From assembly GCF_029919255.1 (NCBI RefSeq), contig NZ_CP123991.1, forward strand, positions 2,457,833 to 2,521,832: a DNA stretch of 64,000 nucleotides, written 5' to 3'. Shown here piece by piece: positions 1 to 9,008 of the stretch. Every line of letters begins with the position of its first letter. Within the stretch, counting starts at the first letter, position 1. Made by a program: the position numbers and the translations under genes. A model generated the notes under the pieces. That model was not told where the DNA came from and did no database searches. It was given only the letters and a program-made list of their open reading frames with translations. The DNA is from a cyanobacterium endosymbiont of Epithemia clementina EcSB (GTDB taxonomy: Bacteria; Cyanobacteriota; Cyanobacteriia; Cyanobacteriales; Microcystaceae).

Positions 1-75
1 GAATTAACCAATGAATAAGTCGGTGAAGCTCTCCGTGATTTCTTCAAACGTGAGGATTTAGGAATGGGTCGATAA
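1..75 (+). pseudogene. possible 3' end of an unidentified gene
   Basis: One frame reads LTNE, a stop, then VGEALRDFFKREDLGMGR and a stop codon (TAA) at about 73-75. The second segment looks like the basic C-terminus of a real protein, and the internal stop suggests decay. Most of the gene would lie left of the window. I do not recognise the family; this is a weak call. Confidence 0.25.
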
Positions 76-298
76 TCACGTGCAGCAATCATAATCTAGT
101 TGACATTTAAATTGGATAAAAGTGACTTAAGAGAATTTCGATAAATCGATATCGGTGATTAATCCTTATGGAGTCTCGTATGAGAGACGAGGATAACCTT
201 CTTTATGTTGCATAATGACCCAACTGTTCTGAAATAGAAGACTATATCATATATAGAGTCTATACTAATCCGTTTAATGATTATCTCTGTGATTTTTT

Positions 299-778
299 AT
301 GGTCTATTTTTCGAGAAAATGTTGGTTTGGCTTTGTGATGCTTACAACTATCTTCCTTAACTTCAGATTTTATATTCTACCTGTTCAAGGACAGCCGCAA
401 TTATACAATCCTATTCCGTTAGCTTCCAATAATAAAGTTATGGACACCCTTTCTACTCAAGATATTCCCACTGGAGAAGGAGGATTTGCGCGCGATTATT
501 TGGTGGAACTTGAACATGGAGATCAGGTAGCAATTGACTTGATGTCTGAGGAATTTGATAGCGTTGTTCTACTATTAGCAGCTGATGGGTCCACCATTGC
601 GGAAAATGATGACGGACCGGATGGTTCTACTAATTCCCTGTTGTTTGCTCGGATTACTGAAAGTGGAAAGTATATCATCCGAATTCGTGCCTTTGGAGAG
701 ACAGGAGGAGGGAAATTTACCCTTAAATTAGATCGCCTACGTCCGGTCAAAAACTTACGTAACAAACCAGCGAGTTAG
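299..778 (+). CDS. secreted PPC-domain-like protein
   Basis: A 159-residue protein with a hydrophobic N-terminal segment (about residues 10-30, ending near VQG), consistent with a signal peptide or membrane anchor. The mature part resembles the bacterial pre-peptidase C-terminal (PPC) beta-sandwich: a GDQVAIDL stretch, then FDSVVLLLAADGSTIAENDD, then YIIRIRAFGETGGGKFTLKL, the usual order of strands and acidic Ca-site-like residues. PPC domains usually hang on secreted proteases. Here the domain stands alone, so it may be a stand-alone exported protein of unknown role. Its last 24 bases overlap the 3' end of the convergent cobS. The domain call is by pattern only. Confidence 0.7.
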   Translation: MVYFSRKCWFGFVMLTTIFLNFRFYILPVQGQPQLYNPIPLASNNKVMDTLSTQDIPTGEGGFARDYLVELEHGDQVAIDLMSEEFDSVVLLLAADGSTIAENDDGPDGSTNSLLFARITESGKYIIRIRAFGETGGGKFTLKLDRLRPVKNLRNKPAS

Positions 779-1540
779 GATGCTCAAGATTAAGGCTTCA
801 CTCCATTCTACCACTGCACCGTAGGTATCCCCTGTATGTCCACCTAAACGCTGATAAAACCAGAACCCTGTAATAATGGCAATGCTGCTCCCAACCACAG
901 CTACCTCAACTCCCAACCACCAATGATGAACATTGAATAGAATTAACAATCCACTGAGGGTTAATAAACTTCCTAATCCTAAAAACAGATCTTGGGGTAA
1001 TTGAATGCTCCGTTTGTGAAATGCGCCTTTACCGGTAGGTTTTAGGTAAGGATAAAAAGTGATAGCAGCTACCTGTCCCCATCGTCCCCATCCTGCGGCT
1101 ATCATTAACACTAACCAACGATAACTGGTTATCTCACTTAAAGCAATGGTTTTTAACCCCAATACAACTACCGCAGCCATTACGCCAAAAGCTCCAGCCA
1201 CACTATCTTGCATGATTGTTAACCGACGAGTAGAATCAGTTGCCCCTAATCCATCAGCTGTATCGATGACTCCGTCTAAGTGTAATCCTCCCGTTAAAAC
1301 AAGCCAAACAGCGACAATTAAAGCACTACGGATGATTATGGGAAATCCTAAAAAGTTTAAGCCTACATCTGCTAGTCCCAACCCTCCTCCGAGTAATATT
1401 CCTAGTAATGGAGACCATCGAGCTAGTTGTTGAAATAACTGTGGCCATTGGGAAGGAAGGGGAATAATTGTATAAAATGTAATCGCGCCTAAAAATGTTT
1501 TCAGATCATATTTAAGATGTTGAACTATTTTTTTGACCAT
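755..1540 (-). CDS. cobS: adenosylcobinamide-GDP ribazoletransferase (cobalamin synthase)
   Basis: Joins adenosylcobinamide-GDP and alpha-ribazole(-phosphate) in the last stage of cobalamin nucleotide-loop assembly, at the cytoplasmic membrane. The 261-residue protein is of usual length, strongly hydrophobic with several membrane segments, and carries the family signature GGLHLDGVIDTADG at about residues 84-97, the aspartate-rich metal/substrate motif. FLGAITFYTIIPLP near the N-terminus is also typical. It converges on and overlaps the PPC-like gene by 24 bp. With cobM at 25.7 kb it indicates that B12 synthesis is retained. In cyanobacteria the end product is often pseudocobalamin; which lower ligand is used cannot be read here. 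Confidence 0.95.
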   Translation of the reverse strand: MVKKIVQHLKYDLKTFLGAITFYTIIPLPSQWPQLFQQLARWSPLLGILLGGGLGLADVGLNFLGFPIIIRSALIVAVWLVLTGGLHLDGVIDTADGLGATDSTRRLTIMQDSVAGAFGVMAAVVVLGLKTIALSEITSYRWLVLMIAAGWGRWGQVAAITFYPYLKPTGKGAFHKRSIQLPQDLFLGLGSLLTLSGLLILFNVHHWWLGVEVAVVGSSIAIITGFWFYQRLGGHTGDTYGAVVEWSEALILSILTRWFVT

Positions 1541-1697
1541 TTAGATTTAGATACTGTTGGGTATTGACCGAAATAATTTCTTTCAATGTTAGTAAACTTA
1601 CTTGTATTGTTGGTAATTGGGGAATCGTAACTATTTTACCAACTTACCTCTAACATTTAAATCAGTCTGTAAGTATGGGAAGGATACTCTTAAATAA

Positions 1698-1850
1698 GAG
1701 AGTACTAGATGCCAGTTTTTTAAAAAATTTAGCTGACATAGTTAGACGAGTCAGAACTATCAAAAAATTCAAATAAATTGCAGACTGAGTGAACTTATTA
1801 GTTTTTTAGAAAACTAATTTATAGGTAGATTTCTTAAAAATATAATAATT
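1698..1850 (+). repeat. dispersed repeat family A, copy 1 (shortened)
   Basis: Contains CTAGATGCCAG, a T/A run, TTAGCTGACA, then AACTATCAAAA, and ends with TTGCAGACTGAGTGAAC and a small hairpin (ATTAGTTTT, 4 nt, AAAACTAAT) at about 1799-1822. The copy at 32.9 kb shows the same blocks in the same order with about 90 extra bases between the last two, so this copy carries an internal deletion. Confidence 0.5.
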
Positions 1851-1969
1851 ATAAAATTCTCTAAGAATTTAAATTAAAGTGATTTCTCTTAAAAAAAAAT
1901 GTTAAATACCTCTAGAAAAATGATCAAATCACTATCCATTATAGCTAATATTTCTTTTAAAAAAAAGCA

Positions 1970-2085
1970 AATACAGCTCAGAAATACCGTAATAATAAAG
2001 GAATAGATACAGTAATTATTTTAATAATGACTCAGTTCTTACAAGGTGTTTAGTTAAACCTAAACTAAGATTATAGAAAAAATCT
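1970..2085 (+). repeat. diverged repeat B, copy 1
   Basis: The segment AATACAGCTCAGAAATACCG, a run of A-rich sequence with GAATAGATACAGTAATT, and TTTAGTTAAACCTAAACTAA aligns by eye with 6835-6935 (AATATACTGTAAAGACAAAA, GAACAGATACGATAATT, TTTAGTTAAAGTCAAACTAA). Similarity is partial; a pairwise alignment would settle it. Confidence 0.4.
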
Positions 2086-2535
2086 ATATTTATAACTTCC
2101 ACAAATTCATGGTCAATAACAAAGTTGAATATGAGAGTATAAAAAATATCAAATAATAATTGATTAAACAGTCAGAAATGTACATAGTATACAAACATGC
2201 TTTATCAGCTACCTCAACAAAGTATTGAACAAGGAAATTGCTCTAAAAAATCAATGAAGTTTATATAAATAAAACTCTAATTACTTAATTATAAATATAC
2301 GAAATAATTTACTTTTTAAAAAATTATTTAAAGCTGTTTACTTAGCATAAGTATAAAGTAGGTAACAATTTGAAGACAAGACTGCCTTGAGTTATCTCTC
2401 ATCAAAATTTTAAGGAATAGTCATGGGATCTTGGGTTAAGATCGTATGGTAAGAAATTTCTCTTACTCATACATCACCGCCCATTAATTATCTACCATTA
2501 GGCTGGATTAATGGTCGATCCGTAGGCAATTTTTC

Positions 2536-2994
2536 ATGAGTCATAACCACACCTCACACCCATTACCTGCTCCTTGCATTATTGACGTTGGTGTTATCAT
2601 CAACAACGAAGATATGCGACGAGTTCTCAATGATTTAAGCCGTGTTCATTATATTCATACCTTTGATAAAGAAGTACAGAGTGAGGGGGAGGGATGCGTC
2701 GTTGAAGTTTTTAGCGATCCTCAACAGGGTACTATCATTGCTAATCGCTCTCTCTATCTTAATGTCCAAAGCTTCGATTATTTAAAATTACACCGTTCAC
2801 CTACTCAGAAGACTTACTTTGATCTAATGCAAGATCATCGTTGTCTAAGATTAATTCCCATTACTCACTCTTCTCAAACTCCAGAATTGAATTTTAATCT
2901 AGATGCTGCTACTCTTGAAGCCATGGTTACTCAAGTTTTGGCTGCTAAATGGGATGTTCAGTCAGACAACAAAGATGATGATTGTCTTTTTTGA
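2536..2994 (+). CDS. conserved cyanobacterial-type protein of unknown function
   Basis: A 152-residue soluble protein, no signal peptide or membrane segment. It starts with a polar His-rich leader (MSHNHTSHPLPAP) followed by a compact alpha/beta-like sequence and ends in an acidic tail with a cysteine (DDDCLF). The frame is intact in a region where neighbouring non-essential genes have decayed, which suggests it is maintained. It converges on nadB with only 5 bases between stop codons. I do not recognise the family. Confidence 0.75.
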   Translation: MSHNHTSHPLPAPCIIDVGVIINNEDMRRVLNDLSRVHYIHTFDKEVQSEGEGCVVEVFSDPQQGTIIANRSLYLNVQSFDYLKLHRSPTQKTYFDLMQDHRCLRLIPITHSSQTPELNFNLDAATLEAMVTQVLAAKWDVQSDNKDDDCLF

Positions 2995-2999
2995 AACAA

Positions 3000-4688
3000 T
3001 TACACTGATTCAACTTGATTAGTGCTAGATTGATGACTGCAGATTAGGGTGTGCACCCGCCATTGAAGAGAGGATTTAGGATAATCAATTCGATAATGTC
3101 CTCCACGACTTTCTGTTCTAAACAAGGCGCTTTTTAAAATTAAATAGGCAATATCCAATAAATTTAAGGTTTCTGCACAGGTTCGTAGATGAGTGTGTGC
3201 TGTGGGGGAGTCAAAAACTATCTGTTGGCCAGGCTCTAAGTTCAGCACATATTGGCTACTGTCGATATGCGTTAATTGTTCTCGCCAATCTTTAACTTGA
3301 TCTAAAGCCGTTTCTAATAAACTTTGCTCCCGACAAATACCCGCATTTTTCCAGATTAAAATTGGTAAATCTCGATTAATCTTCTTAATTAATTCTATTT
3401 CTGTAGTCCATTCTCCTTTTTTCCTTACAACCGAAATTTTGTCTGAACTAATTGCCTGTGGTGAACTCACTTCGATTTTGGATAACTGAGCTGCAAACAC
3501 CAAACACTCTAACAAAGAATTACTGGCTAAACGATTCGCTCCATGAACTCCTGTACTAGCAGTTTCTCCAATGGCATAGAGTCTCTTAATAGAAGTCTCA
3601 TTCTTAAGATTTACGCGAATACCCCCCATCCAGTAATGGGCAGCTGGAGCCACAGGAATTGGCTCTTTAAACACATCTACTCCCCAATTTCGACAGACCT
3701 GAATAATATTGGGAAAACGACGGCGAATTTGTTCGGATTCGATAGGGCGTAAATCAAGGTAAACATAGCCATGGGCAGGATCTCCTGTAGTCCTTTGTAA
3801 GTGGCTAAAAATAGCACGACTAACTACATCTCTGGGAGCTAACTCCCCATTTGGATGATAATCAAAAGCAAAGCGTCGCCCTTGGTGATCAATTAGGTGC
3901 GCTCCTTCTCCCCGCACTGCTTCACTAATAAGAAAATGAGGAGCATTATGTTTAATTAAAGCTGTTGGATGAAACTGAAAAAACTCTAGATCCTTTAGAA
4001 CTGCTCCTCCTCGCCAAGCTAAGGCCACACCATCCCCTGTGCTAACAGTAGGATTAGTAGTTTGAGCATAAACTCGACCGCCTCCACCAGTGGCTAAAAT
4101 TACTGCAGATGAACGAATCCAATGAATTTGTCTTTGATATAGAACGCTGACACCTAGACATTCTTTTTGCAGAGAATCAAGCCACAATTTTAAAGCAACT
4201 GCTTGAGGAATAATTGTAATATTAGAGCGTTCTAACACTTTTTCCGTGAGAGTACCAACGATTGCCCTTCCTGTAGTATCTGCCGCATGAAGCACACGAG
4301 GATGAGAATGGGCAGCTTCTAGAGTCATGGCTAATTGACTATTTTTTCGGTCAAATGCTACTCCCATTTTCACTAAAGAATCAATCACGCTAGGAGCTTC
4401 ATTAACAAGGAATTCGACAGCACTATAATCACATAACTGAACACCCGCTTTGAGGGTATCTTCTAGATGAAACTGTGGAGAGTCGTTAAGAGCAATCGCT
4501 GCTGCAATTCCCCCCTGCGCCCAATCACTGGCTCCTGTTTTTAACGTATCTTTGGTAATTAATCCAACTCGATACTTTGGGGGCAAACACAAGGCACCAT
4601 AGAGTCCAGCTGCCCCTGAACCCACCACTAAAATATCAAATTGGGTTGTCAGAAGGTCAGCAGAAATAGAATTAGCTGATGATATCAA
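3000..4688 (-). CDS. nadB: L-aspartate oxidase
   Basis: Flavoprotein oxidising L-aspartate to iminoaspartate, the first step of de novo NAD synthesis, acting with quinolinate synthase NadA (not in this window). The 562-residue protein has the N-terminal FAD-binding fold (DILVVGSGAAGLYGAL, residues 18-33), the DWAQGGIAAAI segment, the QFHPTAL and SEAVRGEGAHL motifs of the succinate dehydrogenase/aspartate oxidase family, and a C-terminal GANRLASNSLLE region. Length is typical and no frameshift is seen. It stands alone, with the psbU fossil upstream and an unknown gene converging on it. Confidence 0.95.
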   Translation of the reverse strand: MISSANSISADLLTTQFDILVVGSGAAGLYGALCLPPKYRVGLITKDTLKTGASDWAQGGIAAAIALNDSPQFHLEDTLKAGVQLCDYSAVEFLVNEAPSVIDSLVKMGVAFDRKNSQLAMTLEAAHSHPRVLHAADTTGRAIVGTLTEKVLERSNITIIPQAVALKLWLDSLQKECLGVSVLYQRQIHWIRSSAVILATGGGGRVYAQTTNPTVSTGDGVALAWRGGAVLKDLEFFQFHPTALIKHNAPHFLISEAVRGEGAHLIDHQGRRFAFDYHPNGELAPRDVVSRAIFSHLQRTTGDPAHGYVYLDLRPIESEQIRRRFPNIIQVCRNWGVDVFKEPIPVAPAAHYWMGGIRVNLKNETSIKRLYAIGETASTGVHGANRLASNSLLECLVFAAQLSKIEVSSPQAISSDKISVVRKKGEWTTEIELIKKINRDLPILIWKNAGICREQSLLETALDQVKDWREQLTHIDSSQYVLNLEPGQQIVFDSPTAHTHLRTCAETLNLLDIAYLILKSALFRTESRGGHYRIDYPKSSLQWRVHTLICSHQSSTNQVESV

Positions 4689-4857
4689 AGTAATAAAAAA
4701 TGGTTGTCTATAAATTTTTCTTTATTTTAACTTTTTTGTCCTAGTCACAGCCTTCTCTCATTTTGTTTTTAAAATTGAATAACTCAAAAAAATACTCATT
4801 TAAGAGTTAATTCATGAAAAAATGATTATTTTTTTTTAGTAAAGTTTAGTAAAGAGT

Positions 4858-5214
4858 TGGGCTTAAGCGATCATCTCCTTCAGTCGGTTCACTAGCAGGA
4901 AGATTTAGTACACATTTGTCTGAGTTGCTTTGTAAACGTTTTTTTGATTTTTTACTGAGTCCAGAGACTCCTAAGACCTATTTTACCTCTAGAATAGGGA
5001 AAGTTAACATAATATTACTGGCTAGGTTAGGATAGAAACAACTTAATTCCCGCAACTAACGAATATTGCTGTTGTTGAAATTAAACTTTTGAGCATATGG
5101 GATGAACTTTGTATCTACTAGGTAGAGAGTAGACGCAGCTAATGCCTGTTTAACAAAAACTAAACAACTAATTGTTACGACTAAAGTGACGATAATACGA
5201 ACTAAGGTTTTCAT
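4858..5214 (-). pseudogene. psbU: psbU, photosystem II 12 kDa extrinsic protein (dead)
   Basis: PsbU is a lumenal protein that stabilises the oxygen-evolving Mn cluster. From ATG 5214 the frame gives a signal peptide (MKTLVRIIVTLVV, then VKQALAA), then IPYAQKFNFNNSNIR, matching the family's FGQKIDLNNTNVR. A TAG follows directly (about 5056-5058). The same frame continues past it with FYPNLA (family LYPNLA), ILEVK, a second stop, then GVSGLSKKSKKRLQSNSDK and TEGDDRLS, which parallel the helix-hairpin-helix and EGDDR tail of PsbU. Two in-frame stops without a needed frameshift mark a gene killed by point mutations fairly recently. The only open part is the first 53 codons. Confidence 0.88.
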
Positions 5215-5586
5215 TAATTTAATTCCTCTTAAAAAACTAAGATAATTTACCTTCTTGAAAGATACGCAAAAAATTTGGTTCATTAATAAAAGCAGGTTAA
5301 GATAAATTCGGTTCGTTTCATGCCAGAAATAAATCCGATAGCTTCGAATTCTTGCCAGATTAGGGGTGTAGGGCACAACGCCGACTAACTAATATAAATT
5401 CTGAGTCCGTAATAGTTTTAAAAAAGTTAACAATGGTCTTAAGTTGCTTTGTTTATTATGATATCGTGATTGTATTTACTTTTGTTACCTTAGAGTAAGG
5501 TAGCTTTTAAGACTGATTAATTCCGCTTTGATTCGAGGACAACTCGATTTTAAATCAGCCCATTTTTATTCTTCTTCATATTCGAG

Positions 5587-5620
5587 GATAGAAATTCCCA
5601 AATAATTGGGAATTTCTATC
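5587..5620. repeat. inverted repeat, 15-nt perfect arms, 4-nt spacer
   Basis: Arms GATAGAAATTCCCAA and its exact complement separated by ATAA. It lies inside the 25-codon remnant starting at 5643 on the minus strand and has no following U-run, so it does not look like a standard terminator. It belongs to the set of short-spacer palindromes found across this window. Confidence 0.75.
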
Positions 5621-6059
5621 GAAGTTAGTTCGTTTACTTCCATAAGTAATACTCCTTCCGAGGCTGTCCTAAGATAAAGACCGAATCTAATTCAAGATTA
5701 AGACATAAGAGGGTTAATTTTGCAAACGGTAGTGGATTACTCTGTTGGTAAATTGAGAGACAGAAAGCCGTTTTGATCAAATTTTAGGAGAACTAAGACA
5801 CTCTCAGCAAGAAAGAACTCGGAAATGGAGTGAAAATTTAAAACCTGTAGATCACATGTTTAGAATAAATTTATTGCTGATAGTGGGGTTCATTTGGATA
5901 GATTTAAAGTAAAAAACAAAAAGAATGTTAGTTGCCCCCAAAAATAAAACATTTCTCCATAGAGATTCCCACTAAAATCATAGAAATTAACAATAAAATT
6001 AATCAAATATGCTAGTTGTAGGGTATTTTTAGGTTAGTGATAATTTTGTCAATTACTTA

Positions 6060-6125
6060 GACAATATGAAGTGCTAGAAAGTATAAAAAGATTGCTTTAT
6101 AGTTTTTGAAAACTATAAAATTAAA
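6060..6125 (+). repeat. small hairpin resembling the end of repeat family A
   Basis: GTGCTAGAAAGTATAAAAAG is followed by the inverted pair TTTATAGTTTT, TG, AAAACTATAAA (6098-6121). Similar AGTTTT/AAAACT hairpins sit at the ends of copies near 1.8 and 60.6 kb. Relationship is a guess from short matches. Confidence 0.3.
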
Positions 6126-6834
6126 GAATGACAATTTCTATGAAAAAATGATTATGCTACATCTATAAAGATTAAAGATTCACTTACACAGAAAAATAGA
6201 CGTGACAATTAATGCTTCTACTATGTATCGTTTAGTACAAAAAAATACTTCATACCGTAGTAGCTTACACACATAGAGTTCAAACTCTAAGACAAGAACA
6301 TTCTACAAAACTAGAACAACTCAAACTTTTAGACTTAATTTTTGGTTACGAAACCGGAGTTTAGCTCGTTACAATCGGTCAGTGTGTCGAAGCAACTCAA
6401 AAAAAACGAGCTTATGAAAAGACGAAGAGACAGCTAAAATAGAAGAAATCACAAAAGTTTCCTTAGTCCTAGGAAAGATGTCTTGAATAAAAAAGAAAAT
6501 AAGGTATATTTTAAAAACTCAAATAACAGGTGAGGAGACTTACAATAAATTTCTGAAATTAACATAAATTGCTGAGCAAAATTTTGAGAAAAATAGCTAA
6601 ATAATAAGTAGATAGATCGTAAAATTATAGGTTGTTTCGATAATTTAATTTTCTAAGGAGTGGACGAAGATATTAATCAGAAAATTAAATTAATTAAAAA
6701 ATAAGCTTATGACTTAACTTACTTTTATCGTTCTAGAAAGAGAATTTTATTAAACTTATATTTTTTTACAGATTTATCACACTCGATTGAAAAACAAAGT
6801 TTGGTAAAATTTTAGAGATAAAAACAGATTAAGC

Positions 6835-6935
6835 CTAAATATACTGTAAAGACAAAAGAACAGATACGATAATTCTTCCTAGAAGGATATACTATTATTT
6901 TAGTTAAAGTCAAACTAAAATAATAGACATAAGAA
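6835..6935 (+). repeat. diverged repeat B, copy 2
   Basis: Partner of the block at 1970-2085; the shared elements are GAAC/TAGATACrGTAATT-like and TTTAGTTAAA followed by CAAACTAA. No coding potential is seen in either copy. Confidence 0.4.
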
Positions 6936-7459
6936 TAGTTAGATCTATATTTTTTACCAGTTTATATCCAGAACTAAATATAATAGGAGGAGAATGATAT
7001 CAAATAAAAATTGGTAAAACTGCCAGAAATATATTTGAAGATGAATATGATTTAGCTAAGGCAGTCCAAAAATTCTTGCTTAAAGAAGTTAATTTTTTAA
7101 AAAATTAAAGTAATATAAATTCAGGGGAATTGCTCACAATATAGAAATAAAAAATGATTTACTTCTTTAATGTTTTTTGTTTTTTCAAGGTTAATCACTC
7201 ATAGGTCTAAGGAGATAAAATAAAACGGACCTGCTGAATCGACTGTGGCAAAATCATAATCAACAAAAGTTAAAAATCTTGCTTTGCAAGGTTTCTAAAA
7301 TTCCGAAAATCTAGTTTTTATAAAAATTTATTTTTTATGGTTATAGAAGACAGTCAGGATAATAGTTTTAGAAGTTCTTGGCTGCTAATTTGTCAGACTT
7401 AGTCTATGCAAACCAATAAAACTGATTAATTAAGCTAAATATCTCGATATTTTTTATTT

Positions 7460-8965
7460 CTATTTTCTTTCCGCTCGCCACTGCTGCATAACAACAGCGA
7501 TGTCTGGCTTTCCTGTTAATAAAACACCTACCTGGGTTTCATTCCAACGTACCATCCAAGAAGGTTGAAGTCCCAAAACCACAATGCACAAAGACAAGAC
7601 AAAAGCAGGAATTCTTTCTGACCATAAAACACGGGGTAATTGAGCTAGTTCAGGAGTTAACCGACCAAAAAAGACACGGTTAACCATCAATAAGAAGTAA
7701 ACTGCCGTTAAACCACTTCCAACTAAACATAATAAAGTTTGAATCGGGAAAATAGGAAAGCTTCCGCGAAATACTAAAAACTCTGCAATAAAACCGGCCA
7801 TCCCTGGAATTCCAACGCTGGCCATTACTCCTAAAATCATTAAACTTCCCGTAATCGGTAAACCCCGTTGAGGGTTAAGCAACCCCTGTAAAAAGTCCAC
7901 ATCAAGGCTTCCGGTCTTCTCGGAAACTACTCCAACTAACAGAAATAATAGGGCAGAAATTAACCCGTGACTGACCATCTGAAAGGTAGCAGCAGTAATG
8001 CTTAAGTGAGTGGTAGCCGCCGCAGCTAATAAAACATAGCCCATGTGAGCAATGGAAGAATAGGCGACCACTCTTTTCATATCTTTTTGAAGAATTGCGC
8101 ATGACGCTCCATACAAAGCACTTATAGAGGCCAATGTAGCTAACCAGGGACCAATAAATACCCAAGCATCGACAAATAATCCTATCCCAAAACGCAATAA
8201 CCCGTAAGTTCCTAATTTTAATAAAATTCCTGCTAACAAAACTGAAATAGGGGTCGAAGCTTCAACGTGGGCATCAGGCAACCAAGTGTGGAAAGGAAAA
8301 ATGGGTATTTTAATCCCTAAACCAATAATAAGGGGAGCCAGTAAAATTAATTGAGTTGACAAAGGTAAAGTATGGGTGCGTAGTGTCTCATAATCAAAGT
8401 TATATAACTCTGAGAACCATGCTAATCCTAAAAATGAAGTCAAAATCAGAATTCCTGCAACTGTTGTGTAGAGAAGAAATTTCATCGAGGCATAACCCCG
8501 CTTTGCTCCTCCCCAAATTCCAATAAGAAAATACAATGGGATAATGTCTAACTCAAAAAAGAGGAAAAAGAGTAACACATCTTGGGCAACAAATGCTCCC
8601 ATTACCCCACTATTAAGAATTAGAATCAAAACATAATAAAATCGTGATCGCTTAATAGTTTGACTACTGGCATAAATTGAGATTAAGGTCAGTAAACTGT
8701 TGAGAAAAATTAGAGGAAATGATAGTCCATCAACCCCTAAATGATAATTTAACCCAATTCTCGTAATCCAAGGTAAATACTCAGTAAATTGGACATTTGG
8801 ATTAGTAGGGTCAAAATTGAAGCTGAGAATAATATTGATAATGAGAGGTATACTTGCGATCACCATAGCCAACAGGCGACAATGGACTGAATTTAACTTT
8901 CCTGGCCAAAAAGCGATTAAGATAGCCCCTACTAATGGAATCCAAATCAAGGCGCTGAGTACCAT
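7460..8965 (-). CDS. ndhD: NDH-1 subunit NdhD of the CO2-uptake type (D4/D3 class)
   Basis: Antiporter-like membrane subunit of NAD(P)H dehydrogenase-1. In CO2-uptake NDH-1 complexes it pairs with NdhF3/F4 and a Cup protein. The 501-residue protein is polytopic, with the conserved glutamate in FFEL (residue 138), GIKIPIFPFHTWLPDAHVEA (about 218-236) and the lysine-bearing DMKRVVAYSSIAHMG, all proton-channel hallmarks. It lies 43 bp downstream of ndhF, the usual F-D order, so they form one operon. I infer the D4 class from the F4-like partner and the adjacent carboxysome locus. No stop or frameshift is seen, which is striking beside a dead carboxysome operon. Confidence 0.9.
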   Translation of the reverse strand: MVLSALIWIPLVGAILIAFWPGKLNSVHCRLLAMVIASIPLIINIILSFNFDPTNPNVQFTEYLPWITRIGLNYHLGVDGLSFPLIFLNSLLTLISIYASSQTIKRSRFYYVLILILNSGVMGAFVAQDVLLFFLFFELDIIPLYFLIGIWGGAKRGYASMKFLLYTTVAGILILTSFLGLAWFSELYNFDYETLRTHTLPLSTQLILLAPLIIGLGIKIPIFPFHTWLPDAHVEASTPISVLLAGILLKLGTYGLLRFGIGLFVDAWVFIGPWLATLASISALYGASCAILQKDMKRVVAYSSIAHMGYVLLAAAATTHLSITAATFQMVSHGLISALLFLLVGVVSEKTGSLDVDFLQGLLNPQRGLPITGSLMILGVMASVGIPGMAGFIAEFLVFRGSFPIFPIQTLLCLVGSGLTAVYFLLMVNRVFFGRLTPELAQLPRVLWSERIPAFVLSLCIVVLGLQPSWMVRWNETQVGVLLTGKPDIAVVMQQWRAERK

Positions 8966-9008
8966 TAATACATCGACTCCTTACTGTTACTAAAAATTTG
9001 AACTGACT

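Larger units (their letters stand above)
1541..2535. other. AT-rich non-coding stretch with decayed repeats
   Basis: About 1 kb without an intact gene. Positions 1698-1850 match the dispersed repeat family also seen near 24.9, 32.9, 34.9 and 60.4 kb. Positions 1970-2085 share a diverged block with 6835-6935. The final about 100 bases before 2536 are less AT-rich and may hold the promoter of the next gene, but I cannot place its boxes with confidence. Confidence 0.6.
5215..7459. other. 2.2 kb decayed intergenic DNA with unidentified coding traces
   Basis: No intact gene. Three protein-like traces are visible. On the minus strand from 5643, behind a good ribosome site (GGAGTATTACTT before ATG), a frame of 25 codons continues after a stop as WADLKSSCPRIKAEL. 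On the plus strand around 5775-5900 a frame reads FDQILGELRHSQQERTRKWS and then a hydrophobic INLLLIVGFIWIDLK. Around 6265-6400 another reads TLRQEHSTKLEQLKLLDLIF and LVTIGQCVEATQKKRAYEKT with a stop between. At 6995-7108 a frame reads YQIKIGKTARNIF and AKAVQKFLLKEVNFLKN. I cannot name these. A relative's cupB often follows ndhD4, but I saw no trace of it. Confidence 0.5.

Noticed and set aside
5214-5376. Upstream extension of the psbU frame to 5376
   Set aside because: The family start with its signal peptide is at 5214; the upstream part is untranslated leader read in frame.
6000-7459. cupB/chpX relic after ndhD
   Set aside because: Expected by synteny in relatives but no frame in this interval resembles CupB.
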